DNA of 64,000 nucleotides from the NCBI RefSeq assembly GCF_025698545.1, contig NC_068567.1, forward strand, positions 59,091,371 to 59,155,370, read 5' to 3'. Position 1 is the first letter of the stretch, and the number at the start of each line of letters is the position of its first letter. This document shows positions 1-12,500 of this stretch, piece by piece. The stretch comes from Gossypium raimondii. Its lineage: Eukaryota > Streptophyta > Magnoliopsida > Malvales > Malvaceae. Below the pieces are notes generated by a model. That model was not told where the DNA came from. It ran no database searches and saw only the letters and a program-made list of their open reading frames with translations. The position numbers and the translations under genes were made by a program.

Positions 1-1071
1 ATTACATGTCTGGTTGTGAAACAGCTGTTTCTAACATAGTGATGGCCTGCGTTGTGCTGTTGACATTAGCGCTCATCACACCGCTGTTCAAGTACACCCC
101 AAATGCAATACTTGCTTCCATTATCATATCAGCAGTGGTTGGATTAGTAGACATTGAGGCAGTGACTCTAATATGGAAGATCGATAAATTCGATTTCATT
201 GCTTGTATGGGAGCCTTCTTTGGTGTTGTTTTCTCTTCCGTTGAGGTCGGCCTTGTAATTGCAGTGAGTGATTCGTATCAATCACATATCTATATTCAAC
301 ACTCACACTTGAATCCAAATAACATGGATGTTGCTATAGGTTTCGATATCATTTGCAAAGATCCTATTACAAGTTACAAGACCTCGGACAGCAATTCTTG
401 GAAAGGTACCAAGGACTGCTACTGTTTATAGGAACATCCAGCAATATCCAGATGCAACAAAAGTGCCAGGGATTCTCATTGTTAGAGTTGATTCTGCAAT
501 TTATTTTTCCAACTCCAACTATGTAAAAGAAAGGTAACAGTCAGCGTTTCCACGTTGGGATCTCCATTTTAAATGTGTTTAAGTATAAATCCTTGCAGGA
601 TTTTGAGATGGCTGGCTGATGAAGAAGAACATGTGAAAGAAAATTCCCAACCCAGATTTCAGTATTTGATTATTGAAATGGGCCGTAAGCATTCTTCCAT
701 TTTTTTCCTTTTTCAAGTTAGCCCAATGGGAGATTTCTTTTCTTACGAAATTGCATTGTTACAGCTGTAACTGACATTGACACTAGTGGGATTCATGCCC
801 TTGAAGAGTTGTTCAGAGCTCTTCAAAAGAGGGATATTAAGGTAAATCAACAGTTAAAAGAAAAAGCTCAAAGTTTGTGGGGTAAATAAATCTGAGGTCT
901 TATTTTCTGGAATTGTAAAAATTGCAGCTGGTATTAGCAAATCCAGGGCCAGTAGTGGTTGATAAGCTCCATGCTTCAAAGTTTCAAGAGTTGATAGGTG
1001 AGGGAAGGATCTTCCTCACTGTGGCTGATGCTGTACGGACATGTTATTCAAAAATGGAATTAGAGCCCTAA
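1..1071 (+). CDS. Sulfate transporter (SULTR family), C-terminal part; 5' end outside window
   Basis: Proton-coupled sulfate transporter of the plasma membrane; only the last part of the gene is present. Five exons fit the frame: 1-263, 340-533, 599-684, 765-841 and 928-1071, all with GT-AG introns, ending in TAA. The first exon encodes the last membrane helices (GCETAVSNIV, FKYTPNAIL, IIISAV). Exons 2-5 encode the cytosolic STAS domain with RPRTAILG, YRNIQQYPDA, VDSAIYFSN, VTDIDTSGIHALE and FLTVADAV. The ITPLFKYTPNAIL and VTDIDTSGIHALE stretches resemble the high-affinity SULTR1 group (or SULTR2) more than SULTR3 as I remember them; subgroup is inference. The C-terminus is short and no damage is visible. 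Its 3' end converges on the lipid transfer protein gene about 490 bp away. Confidence 0.9.
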
Positions 1072-1561
1072 ATGAATGTATTCATGTTCATGCCTCTTAT
1101 CATTCAATATTTGGAGGGATATATTAAAGGGTTTACATGAAAGCTTAATAGAAACTTTTATTTAAGCCCAATAAACCCTGTATAAAGGACTCAGACCTAA
1201 GACAACAAAATGGGATGCCAATTACCTTTAGTTTCTGGCCTAAAAGTTTATAAAAGCGAGTCTTTTAAGTAATGGAAGAATACCCTTTGTTGACGAATGT
1301 TAAAACATGCACAGGCAAGCAAAGGCCAGTTCCATGGTGGGGACTGATCCCTTGATCAACAAACTCCCATACATCAATTTAAGCATAGAAAAATTTGACA
1401 AACATTATGGGATATTAGTATAGAATACGAGTTCCAAATATCAGACTAATATATAATCTAATATGCTCACAAGGATGGTCCAAAGCTCACAAAATCAATG
1501 CCACCTACTCCACCCTCATCATCAATACAAAAGGGGAAGTAAATCAACACGAGAGGATAGC
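1072..1561. other. Convergent intergenic spacer (two 3' ends)
   Basis: Spacer between the stop of the sulfate transporter and the stop of the opposite-strand lipid transfer protein gene. It must hold both 3' UTRs and polyadenylation signals. I see no gene in it. Confidence 0.6.
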
Positions 1562-2551
1562 TTAGTACATAGAGGTTAACATAATTATGAAGCCTAAGAT
1601 AAGAGATCCCATTGAAGCAGAAACAACTTGAGAGCCTGAGCTGCCGGGAGATGGTGCCGGTGCTGCCTCATTTGCTCCTCCTGAGAATGCTGCCGGCGCA
1701 CCTGCTATTGCTGACGGTGCCATACCTACAAGTTAAATTGTTCAGTAAAAAGGGTCATCACCAGAAAGGTTCCGAGTTATATTTCTGGTATGAACAAGCA
1801 TCAGATTTATCAGAAAATAATACCTGGTGCACCAGTAGGACTGAGAGACACTGCAAAAAAAAAAAAAAAACATCAGTGCTGCTAAGACTCAAAATCCTGT
1901 TCTTTTCTATTCTTTTTTCTTTTACTGTTTTTCCATGTTAATGAATTAATATATGAAATTCACCATTTTTTACACATGCAAAAGCAAAAGCAAAATCTTT
2001 GCAGGGGATTTTCTCCAAAAAGATGACAACTTCGGTGAAGATTTTACAATTTTTTTTCACTATTTTAAAACGCCCATGCAATTGAAGAATCCCTTCCCCA
2101 ACAACATACTGAACAAACATTGATTACATTTTCAACCACAATACAGGTTGGTAAAGCCAAAAAAAAAAAGTTACGGAAACAAAAGGCGATTTAACTCACA
2201 TGCACACCGAGTGGCAGAAGGAGCAGAGACTTTGCAAGCAGCGGGCAAAGTCATGGCCTTGGTGACATTCAAAGTGACACCCAGAGAAGCACTGCTCTTA
2301 AAAGCCTCACACAAGCATTGGGGTCCAGCTTTCAACACAGTTTTCAAGCCAGAACAACAGGTTCCTTCAGGCTTCGACGTCTTGCTCCCGCTCGACACAA
2401 AGGACAAACAATCCGCCATGTTGAGAATCAGAGAGGAGCAGTCCACGGGGGAAGAAGGAGAGGGCGCCAGAGCATGGTGTTGGGCAGCATCAACGGCCCA
2501 GATTGAAAGAATAGCAAGAGACAAAGCAAAACAGAATTTTGACGCTACCAT
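1562..2551 (-). CDS. GPI-anchored non-specific lipid transfer protein (LTPG / xylogen-like), two exons
   Basis: Secreted, membrane-anchored lipid-binding protein of the cell surface, implicated by family in cuticular wax export or cell-wall assembly. Exon 1 is complement 2200-2551 (start [10 protein letters not shown]) and ends at a GTGAGT donor. Exon 2 is complement 1562-1725 after a TTGTAG acceptor. Joined length is 171 residues, typical for the family. Signal peptide is residues 1-23. The eight-cysteine motif is complete: C38, C48, C65-C66, C79-x-C81, C106, C116; an NVT sequon lies near residue 95. Exon 2 encodes an Ala/Pro/Ser/Gly-rich linker and a final hydrophobic tail ([10 protein letters not shown]) expected to be replaced by GPI. 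Reading through the intron instead gives a stop without an anchor, so the split gene is the better model. An upstream in-frame extension to 2743 is rejected because MVASK starts a proper signal peptide. Confidence 0.85.
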
Positions 2552-5485
2552 TGTTAGATGGGTTATGGGGCGAAGCGTCTTAGGGGGAAGAAGAAAAATG
2601 GGAGATTTGTGGAAGAAATGAAAAGAAAAGGCGAGGGGAAGTGGATGGCGGAAGTGGGGGGAATTTATTAGAGGAGAGGCATGTGGGCACACTCGTCGGT
2701 ACAATGAAAAGGAGAAGGGTGTAGGTGTCAAGGTTCCCTTCATCCAAATTTCTTACCATATCGAAACCCAAAATAAAAAAATAAAAAAAACACTTTGAAT
2801 TTTGAATTTTGATTGCAAATAAAAATTTAAATTTAAATTTTATTTTATGAATAAAAGATTTAAATTTATCTAATAATTTGATAAATTTAATAAAAATAAT
2901 CGGTTTATATTTTAACTTTTATAATATTTTTTATTTTTAGGATAAATATCAAAATTATCGTGAATTATAGTTTAATGTGTAATTATATAAATGAATTTTA
3001 ATTTTGTGTAATTTTACATGAAATTTCGATTTGATCCAATTCTTGTAAATTATTAACACAATTATTCATATAACATCATTTTATGTTTATATATTGTATA
3101 CATAAAAATTATATTTATCCAATATAAGAATAAAGTTATGTATTTATTTCTTTAATATGCATATTAAATCAAAATTAAAGTTTCAAGTATAAATTTGAAC
3201 CATAATCGAGTTTCACGTGTATAATTGTACCAAATTAAAGTTCATGTATATAATTGCACATCAAATCAAAATTTATGTATAATTTTGAGATTTATCCATT
3301 TGAAGGATGCTTTACTTGTTTTTCCTTTATAAAAATAATAAACATTACATTTATTTGTTATTTTACATAATTTATCTATTTAATGTAATAAAATTTATAT
3401 ATCATGAATTGTAATTCATCTACGTTGGTGTAAAATTAATATAATTTTTAATTTTTATTATTGATATTTTAACAATTCAATCGTTAATTTTATTAATATA
3501 ACCATTAAGGTTTTGAATCGATCGATATCTCTATCTCTATTATATTGATTTAAAATATTGTCCATATTAATATATATTTAATGATTAAAAGTTTTTTTTA
3601 TATAAAATAATTAATTAAAAAGAAATTATTTACATCAAACTTAATACGTATAATTTTAGATAGATTTTAAAATTAAATTAATTTTATTGAAATTATTATA
3701 ATTTTTAAAAAGATTTTTAACTGAAAATTTTATGGTTGTAATTCTATAATTTCCATGAGAGTGAGGCGTGGGAAAAAAGGCTATGGTTGGACCACTCCTT
3801 TGCACAGCCAAAAATCATTTTTCTTTTTCAACAATTTTCGTTCACATTTACTTTTTGGTACTACAATTTTAGACAACTTTGGCCAATGTGGTTTCTTACT
3901 TTCCTTCACCTAAACAAGATTCGTACAATTTTGGAGTAAAAGAAACAACATTATTTTGCCTTTTTTATTTTTCAAATATTTTTTAATAAAGTAAACAATT
4001 TTTCCTTAAATATTAAGAACTGAAATTCTGGAATTTATTTATATGCAGATTTCACCATAAATATCGTGATATTTTATATATATAAAAATCCTTTTTCACC
4101 CATGATTTTCGTTTTATTTTCCCTTTTCATTTATTTAAACTATTTCATCATTCATCTTTTACTATCCAATTAAAAATATTAAAATCAATGAAAAAGAAAA
4201 TAAATATATCATTCTCCTATTAAGAAGGGATAGAAATGACGTGAAATCACAGTTTCATACAATCCCTTAGAGGTGTTCGTATAAATATATCTATACTTCA
4301 TAAAAATTAACATAAATAAACAGAATGAATTTTCGATCAATTAATTTAAACATATAAAATAAAATTGATATTGAAAAGGAATGAGGCAACAAGGGAATAA
4401 CCTTACCAACGTTTAATTATCCTTTGAATAGATATGTTGCTTAATATGTTAAGCATGGTTGCCCCAAATTCCAAAAGTTTGATGTAGGCCTGCCCAATGA
4501 GCTGTGCCTTGTTATAATTCACAATAACTAGCCATGTTCATTCATATATATTAGTTATATAATAAATTACGTTTTTTTTATTTTTTTTAGCTAAATTTAG
4601 TCATTATCCTTTCAAAAATATTCAAATTACATTCTTTTAATGGAAATGCTAATTAAAATAGTAATTTTTTAACGATGTTGATGTGACAACTCCCGTGTAG
4701 ACCTGATGTAAAATTTTAAGCATGTTTTCTAGGCTCAACCTAACTCAAAAAATGGATCTAAAATTTTTTCCAAGTTCGATCCGGCCCGCCCGTATTAAAT
4801 TTTTTTATATAGAAACAAATTTTAAAAATATAATACATCAAATACACTAAAAACATTAAAATAAATGTTTCCCAACAAATTAAAAATACATTAAAAATAA
4901 TACTAAGATAGATGCAACTTAACAAACAAATATCTTTAAAATAGTAACAAAATTAACAATAAAATAAAAGTTATATAATATCTAAAAAATAACAAAAAAA
5001 TAGTAGCAATATAATAGCAAAATGACATTAAAACAATAGTAAACAACATCAAAATAGGAGGGAAATTATTTTTAGTCAAATTCGGGTCAAGCCCAAGTCA
5101 AAAAACTCTTACCCAAGGAAACGGGCCTTATTTTTTGTCCTTACCCATTTTTTTGGTCTATATTTTTCTCAAAATTCTCCTACTTTTTTAGTAGACCTTC
5201 GAGGCTAGGCGGGTGATCTAGCCCATGATCAAGTCTATTAGCGTGACACTCTACATCTATTGATCTTATATGTCATGTCAACAAATAATTTAAATTTTAT
5301 AAAAATATTTAAAAATAAAAAATTCGAAATCTGAAAAAATAATAAAATAAAATAAATATGAATTGTCATGCAAATTATCATATTTAAAAATTTAATATTT
5401 TATTAAAAATGATATGATTTTTTAAAATTAATGATTAAATTCGATAATTTTAAAAGTTGAAGATCAACTTTAACTAAAAAGGAAA
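2552..5485. other. AT-rich intergenic DNA
   Basis: Upstream side of the lipid transfer protein gene, so its promoter lies within the first few hundred bases. The rest is very A+T-rich with no convincing coding sequence. Part of it (about 4690-5290) belongs to a dispersed repeat listed separately. Confidence 0.6.
4690..5290. repeat. Dispersed non-coding repeat, relative of copies near 36.65-37.2 kb and 40.14-40.29 kb
   Basis: The middle of this stretch, rich in short AATAGTAACAAAAT-like runs, matches the reverse complement of about 36650-37200 and the same strand of about 40140-40290. Its ends carry Arg/Gly-codon-like GC patches (GGCCCGCCCG near 4783; a CCCATGATCAAGTCTA motif near 5222, also found near 37197). 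This looks like a degenerate non-autonomous DNA transposon family. No target duplication was found. Confidence 0.5.
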
Positions 5486-6362
5486 TAAATTATATTAGGA
5501 TAATCGTAAAAAGTATTGTTTTAGGCACCAACAAAATAGTGACACGTCATTAAATTTTAAAGATAACAAATTATTATTATACACTCATCTATATCTAATA
5601 TCTTTTTCAACTTAATTTAACTTTAATTAAATTACTTAAAATAATTAATTTTTAAATTATAAACAAACATCTTTTCTTCTTTTACAAATTTTAATCATTT
5701 TATCTTTTTTCATAAGTTAATCTTTTTTATTTTTTGCAACTAATTTTTAAAAAAAAGTAGTCATTTTTGTGCAATTTTTCCATGTTATTGACACATAATT
5801 TTGGTAATTATTTTACCATGAACCCCAAACCTAGAATGTCGAGCCTTAAACTCAAACCCTGAACCTTAAACATTGAACATTGAGATTTAAGGCTTGGGTT
5901 CGGGATTTAAAGTTTAAGGTTCGGGTTTGGGTTCAAGGCTACGAATTTGAGGTTTGAGATTTAGGTTTAATGGTTTAAGGTTACGAGTTACGAGCTTGGA
6001 TTTAGGTTTAAGGTTTAACGATTCAGAGTTACGTGTTTGGTGTTCAAGTTTAAGATTTTGGGTTTAAGGTTTTGGGTTCATGGTTTGGAATTCTAGATTT
6101 AGGGTTCATGATTTTGAGTTTAGGGTTCAGGGTAAAATAATTACCAAAATTATGTGTTGATCACATGAAAAATATTGTTGAAATGCTATTATATAATTCG
6201 AAATGGATCATGAATAATGTAATGGTGAAAGGTTTATAAATTAATTTTTTTTATGAATGAGTGTATAATAATAATTTTATGTCTTTAAAATTTGATGATA
6301 TGATAAAATTTTATTGATATCTAAAAACCTTAATATTTAAGATGATCCTAATATAAATTATT
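5486..6362. repeat. Large imperfect inverted repeat (fold-back element) with telomere-like core
   Basis: The left arm (about 5486-5818) and right arm (about 6129-6362) are imperfect reverse complements. Matching landmarks are ATATTAGGAT with ATCCTAATAT at the outer ends, TTATTATTATACACTCA with TGAGTGTATAATAATAA, and ACATAATTTTGGTAATTATTTTACC-type sequence at the inner ends (split here by position 5798-5820 and 6129-6150). The core is a degenerate array of CCCTAAA-like words on the left (5820-5875) that switches to GGTTTAGGG-like words (5885-6128). No protein is encoded. This fits a fold-back or MITE-like element; the class is unknown. Confidence 0.7.
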
Positions 6363-9300
6363 CAAAAAAATAAACATCAAGGTAAACATTTAAAGTATGG
6401 TTGGAACTTGGAAGTAGAGGATTGTGTTAGTGTTTGTAGGATGCACGCCAACCGGTGAAATGAAAGGATTCCAGATGCTTACAAGTTACAACCCATGTTT
6501 AAAGGGGGACCGCATCCCAGTCAAATGTCGTCAAAGAAATGCCCTTCCCTTCCTCTTTCTTTTATCACCTTCCATTTGAATTTAATTTTGGATTCAATTT
6601 ACCTTATTCCATTTGTGCATTTTTTATTTACTTTTTTTCACTTGGGATACGCCACCTCTAAATGTAAAATAAAAATCCACTTCCCATAAAAATACCAAAA
6701 TGGTGGGGTTTCTTTTTTTAAAGAAAAAAAAAATGAAAGTGGTGAAAGTGGTGGGGTTGTAATAGCCTTCAATTTTGAAATTTTGTATATGCTTTTTTTT
6801 GTTGTAAAACTATCATAAAAGATTTTCTTTATTAAAAGTTAAATTATATTTTATCCGTTTTATTTAAAAATGAATAAATTGTATCTTAGATTAAATAGTA
6901 AATTATTTTTATTAGAAATTTCATCAATATTTATTATTAAAATTTAATCTATATATATTAGAATGAGGTACATATAACACGTACGTCAAATGTTAATGTC
7001 TAATTATTCTGTCAGTCACGCTAATTTTTAATTTGATGTATAAAAATTAATTCTTTTATTTTTTAATAAAAAGGAATAAAATTCAATACTCCCAATTTAT
7101 TGTTATAATTTTGGTTGGAAGACTTTTATTGGGTAGTGGTGAGCAATGGGTAAGACTTTTAGTTCAGGCATAGGGCGTTAGTTCATAATGCATTAATTTA
7201 TGTTTCCAAAATTGCTTATTCCACACTTCTATTAATAATTATTCAAAAATTCAATAATATAATTTAAGAAATCAATGAATCGATTCTAGATTGAACTAGA
7301 AGACTTGAGTTAATGGCTCAATGCCAAAATTCAATAATATAATTTAAGAAAAGGAAGAAGAAAAACTCACTAGATTATATCCCACTCACCGTGTGAGTGA
7401 GAAAGATATGTAATATATTCATAAAATAATTGATATAAAATTTTTATATGAAAATGGTAAAGTAAAATTAATGGTAGTTGGGTTTTAATCTTCAAGTCCC
7501 ATTAATTGTATATATTTTTAAGTTTTAACAAGATATCATTTTGTAAAACTTGACTTTTATTATTTTATAATTAAATTGAAATCTGATTAAAAAGTAATAT
7601 TAACTAGATCAAAAATTTCATTATAAATATATAAAAAAACTTGATAAAACTACAAAAGGTTTTGTGAACTCAATCAAATATGTGTGGAAGAAAGAAAATT
7701 AAGGAAACATATTTTGAGGAATCAATCACTTTTCTTAAGCTTTTAATTTTACCTCAAAATACAATAATAATAATAATAAAGAAAACAGAGCAGAGTAGTA
7801 AAAATAATACATTAAAATATGTGTCTCCTGGTACAAATTATGTTTCTAATATATATTGTATGTCACAAATTATTCGCACCATTTATAGGCTTATTGCTTG
7901 GTCCAAACAATTAGGTATAACATAATCAAATTCTATTGTGTTATGAGGAAAATACAGGTTCTTAAATTACTATATTCGAGCCATCTTTGTCCGAGTATTA
8001 TTTGCTATTTTCAACTCGTTATACTACACCAATTTCAAGCTGAAATATATGATATGATCGAATGATCATTAAATAAGGTTATCAAAGGATTCAGGATAAA
8101 CGGTAGGTACGAAGGTATAAATAAACTTAAATCTAAATTTTATATAGCCTCCCATCCATCCCTTGTATTATTTCTCAAAGATCTCCATGTTATTCGCAGG
8201 CCAACAAGCTCTATGTCGATAATCCAAGTCAAAATATCTGCATTTACAGATGCAATTAATCCCCCATATGCCTGCATTTCATGTATCATTCAAAAATTGA
8301 AGGTGCCAGGGTGTTAGGGAAGTTGTGCTGACCTTCCTAGGTGCAGTGCCAACTCAAGTTCAATTATTGTGTTATCAGCAGAAGGCTAGACGACATATAT
8401 CCATGGCAGCCCATGGCCCCCAAGGAATGGCTGTCTTAGCTTCTTTGACAAGAAAGCAATTAGAGGGAATGAAAGTTAGGAAACTTATTGCTAACAGTTT
8501 ATTAATAAACTACATCTGGTAATATGCAAATATATGAAAACCAATCACTTCAACCACCCGCATGCTTGGCACGCCTACATGTTATGTTTACCCACACTTC
8601 CCTTTTTCCCCCCTTTTGTCCTGAAGTAACATATTCATGCATTGACACATTTGTATTACACTCCCGAGTTAGTGTAACAAACATGCATGGATGTCTTGTG
8701 TAACAAAATACATTTGGTCAGAGGCAATGCATGTGCACAGAAGGTTGTTTTATTATCTAATTAGCTCTCTAGTTGTTAGTCAAGTTGAGCAAGTGGATCC
8801 TGTATGGTCCTCCACATCCACAGATGATATATGAAGATATGAAGAGACCAGAGGTGACGGTAGTTTATTAGAAATTCATCCAAAAGGGAATAATTAATAC
8901 CGAAGACATCTACATATGCCATTTTTTAATTCAATTCCGTCAGCATAAACTGTATCTCATCATGAAAATAACTTGAAGTATTCTATGAAAGAAAACCTTC
9001 TGGGTCACTTAAGCAAAAGAAGACATGGTGTATATCTGTCGGCCTGAAACTTTTACTTCAGGCCATGACCCAATAAGCTGCAGCAAATACGCAGCAAATT
9101 TTGTTTTTCAGTCGAGCTCAGGTTCACAAATTCAAGCATTAATCACCAAACAGTTTTAGATGCCAAACTGCTATGACGACTACATCAATATCGAAGTAAT
9201 CTAATATGGAATAAACAATCCCAACGGGTTGATAGAAATTAAGACAGCTGGTCAACTGAACTCGCTTTAACAGAAAAACTTCTACCACCTTGTCACAACG

Positions 9301-9570
9301 ACATTTACTATAAAGAGGAACCGATAAACCGGATTAGCACTGGTCCAATATGAAGACACTTTGCCTAAGAATCAGGTCAATGAATAATTTTCACTCCTGT
9401 TGATAAATTATTTAATGAACAGGAATACGATAGCATTCTAAATGGACAAATAAGGGTTCACCTTTGAAAATCTTAAGCCTGCAACAGTCAGCCATATTTT
9501 TCTATGATGATCTTATGATGAATTTCCACATGATATTAATCAATTTAAAACTAGGGCAAAGATAACAAAC
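6363..9570. other. Intergenic DNA downstream of the PP2C gene
   Basis: Mostly A+T-rich. About 8150-9570 is less A+T-rich and lies just 3' of the phosphatase stop codon, so it probably includes that gene's 3' UTR. A 65-codon open frame at 8325-8522 has no recognisable domain, and I do not call it a gene. Confidence 0.5.
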
Positions 9571-12500
9571 TTACTGTGCATGATTACTGAATCGCCTTTT
9601 CACCAATGACACAATAACAGTAACATCATCAAGCTTGCCGCCCCTATATCCCACATACCCAGCTGCCTGCACTTCATCTGAGAATGGGCTCCTCACCAAT
9701 GATAACTGACCAACCTCTTGCGCTCTAGTTGCCAAGAGTTCTGCTATTTCCTGCCCATTAAATAAATGTTGGGGTTACCATGCACATAAGACTATCTTAT
9801 CATGTCACACATGCACCTTATGCATTTTACTACTATATTTGGGAAAGGAGATGGAAATGGAAAAAACCAGTGATAAGCACCTGGGGCCTTAAACTCTCTT
9901 GCAATGATTTGGAGACAATTGAAACTATATCTCGCTCGTAAAGATTATCAAAAAGTCCATCAGTTGCAGTGATAATCACATCTTTTTCATACAAGTCAAC
10001 TTTGTAAACCTGAACCAGCAGCCATGTGTAAAAAGATTGACCCATATTATTTTACCTCTATACGAGGAGGAAATGGGAAAGGGGGAGAAAAGAACCTTTT
10101 ACCTTCACCTTCTAACATAAAGGAAACTCAATATATGTTTGAAAAAGAAGATATAGGATCATATCAGCTTTTCAAAGTGCAGGAGGCAATTACAAATATA
10201 TTTTTATCTTTTGTATGCAATAATAAGATATTTTATCTTATTAGAAATGGAATTCAAACAGTATACCTCTACAAAGTCAGAGGGTTGATCTCCTCTTGCA
10301 ATCTGTACAGGAAAAGCCAACTCATAAACCATCGGAGAAGACCTCTTAAACACAGCACCGTTTCTTATGATCATGAAGCCTGAATCACCAATATTTGCCA
10401 CATGGAGAGCCTGCAGATTTATAGAGGCATAGCCTTCCAAGTATGAGTTGTAAAAAGGAACACCAAGTTCATTATCAGCCTCTTCTTTTTTGAATTATAA
10501 TTAAATCAAGCCATTATATCATTGAGAAAAGAAATATATTCATTCCCACAAAGTAGATTGACTAGCTAATAATTAGCATCAGTCGTCAGTTCATGCATAT
10601 TTTGACAACAGTAGTTTTACTAATCATAATACACAGAAGATAAATTTCAGTGTAAGCATGAACATTATGAACTTTTGGAAATATGTTGTCTTTAGATCCA
10701 ATAGCAATATAAACTACTCTGTTTCAATCAGACTAGTGGAATATGAAGAATCTTTTTTGTATATGATTAGTAATATTCCTACGTCAAGAAAGCAATCTTT
10801 TGGAAAAATCACCATTCATGCAAATAACACTCTCAATAAAAATTTGAAAATGTTTTGTTAACTCATTAACCTTGTACTTTGCGCAGACAAAAAGTTCAGA
10901 GAAAAAAACATTCAGAAAAGTTGAGCAATTAAGTTTTCATCAAATGACAAGTCTATTTGTATATCAAGTTACCATTCCTCTAGTGAAGTTAATTAGGTTT
11001 GCTTATATTTCTCGACTCAAGGTTTGTTAGTAAAATCCTAGACTTGTTTGCAAACTGTGAGTCTTAGTTTGGTTAGGATTAGGTTGTAAGTTAATTCTAC
11101 GATATAACGACTAATTGAAATTTGCATAGGAGAAAAGCGTGTCAAGTTGAAGGACAACATACCTGATCATCAAAGTAAGCAACCAAAACCGTAGACGAAC
11201 CACAAGATTGAGTATTTGCTGCAGCTCTATTAAGGATCTCAACTGGGTCAGTTATTGGAACTCCATTTCTATCAGACACAATTCTTTCACAGTTTTCCAT
11301 AAGTTCTTTTGCATATACTCCAACACTAATCCCTGAAGGATAAGATAGGAAACAAATAATTCAGTCCAGACATTGCAACATACGATGACATTTATTATGC
11401 GTTCCAGTATGCTGCCAGGGATTCAACATATATTTAATGTAAATTTGATATATTTCCTAGCAACTCTTTCCTGGTTTGCAGTGCAAGGATAAAAATGAAA
11501 CATAAACTCATTCCATACAAAGAATTGGTCCTGGTGAAAACAAAAATGAGGATAATCAAAAAGAATAATACCTTCAAATGACCACTGACCAACTCCATCA
11601 GCAACACCTAGCCAATTCTGGCAGGCAATAAAATAAGCATCCTCTCCACCTGCGAAGGCCTGGAATTATTACTATTTGAATTACTCAAACAGAATTCTCA
11701 AACTCAAGTCAAATATACATCAAAGTGCCCAAGCAACTGATATCTTTCAAAATTAAAAATTTCTAAGGTATTAATTGTTACTTTTACATCCAAAGTTCAT
11801 TAAGCTACTCTCAATAACGAGAGATGCATTTTTTTGGCATTATATTGATCTGAAAATGTTAAAAAGTCAAGCTAGACAAAACCTAACGGTAAATTTAACA
11901 AAGAGTTTTGATTTATTTTTATCCACTTTGACCATAATTCCAAAGTTTTCATGATTCTGGCAAATTAAAACAATTAGTTGAAGAGGTAAAACTGATTATG
12001 ACTATCCCAAGTACCTTAGTCGGATTTGGCAACAGAGCAGCACCAGAATATAAGAAAAATCCTGCTGTTGAGATTTCCTCCCTGTTTGAACACATTTAGA
12101 AAAAAAAAGTTGAGGATGTAAGAGAACTTGTCAAAATGTAGAAGGGAGAAAGATCAACCAATTATTTAAAAGAGTAAATCATAGAGAACAGCAACAATCT
12201 GGCCAAAAGGCAAGCATAAGTAGAAAAATTTCAACCTGAACTCGATGCAATGATCTATAAGAAATAATTGATGCAGTGATCTATAAGATAGACAGGAACC
12301 TCTTTGTGTATTCGTTTGACAATAGAGTAGTTTACCTTTCCAAAGTTCCACCAGACTGTAACTCTACACCTTTAAGCATTGTCAGCTGTCTGACTTTGTT
12401 ATCACTTTGTGCATCAGCCTCAGTTATCTCTGCTTGGGAAATTGAGAAAGCCACACCCTCATCCAACTACAAACAACAAATATACATATTACTCCAGGCA

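Noticed and set aside
2148-2621. 157-codon plus-strand open frame
   Set aside because: Exactly opposite exon 1 of the GPI-anchored lipid transfer protein, whose cysteine motif and signal peptide prove the minus strand is the coding strand.
5820-6128. Possible true interstitial telomere
   Set aside because: Words are degenerate, switch strand, and lie between inverted arms; no run of perfect TTTAGGG units. Treated as the core of a fold-back element.
7680-7925. 81-codon plus-strand frame in AT-rich DNA
   Set aside because: Lys/Ile/Asn-rich with an internal ATA/AAT microsatellite; composition matches the surrounding non-coding DNA.
8325-8522. 65-codon plus-strand frame downstream of PP2C
   Set aside because: No domain, no splice context, no homologue recognised.
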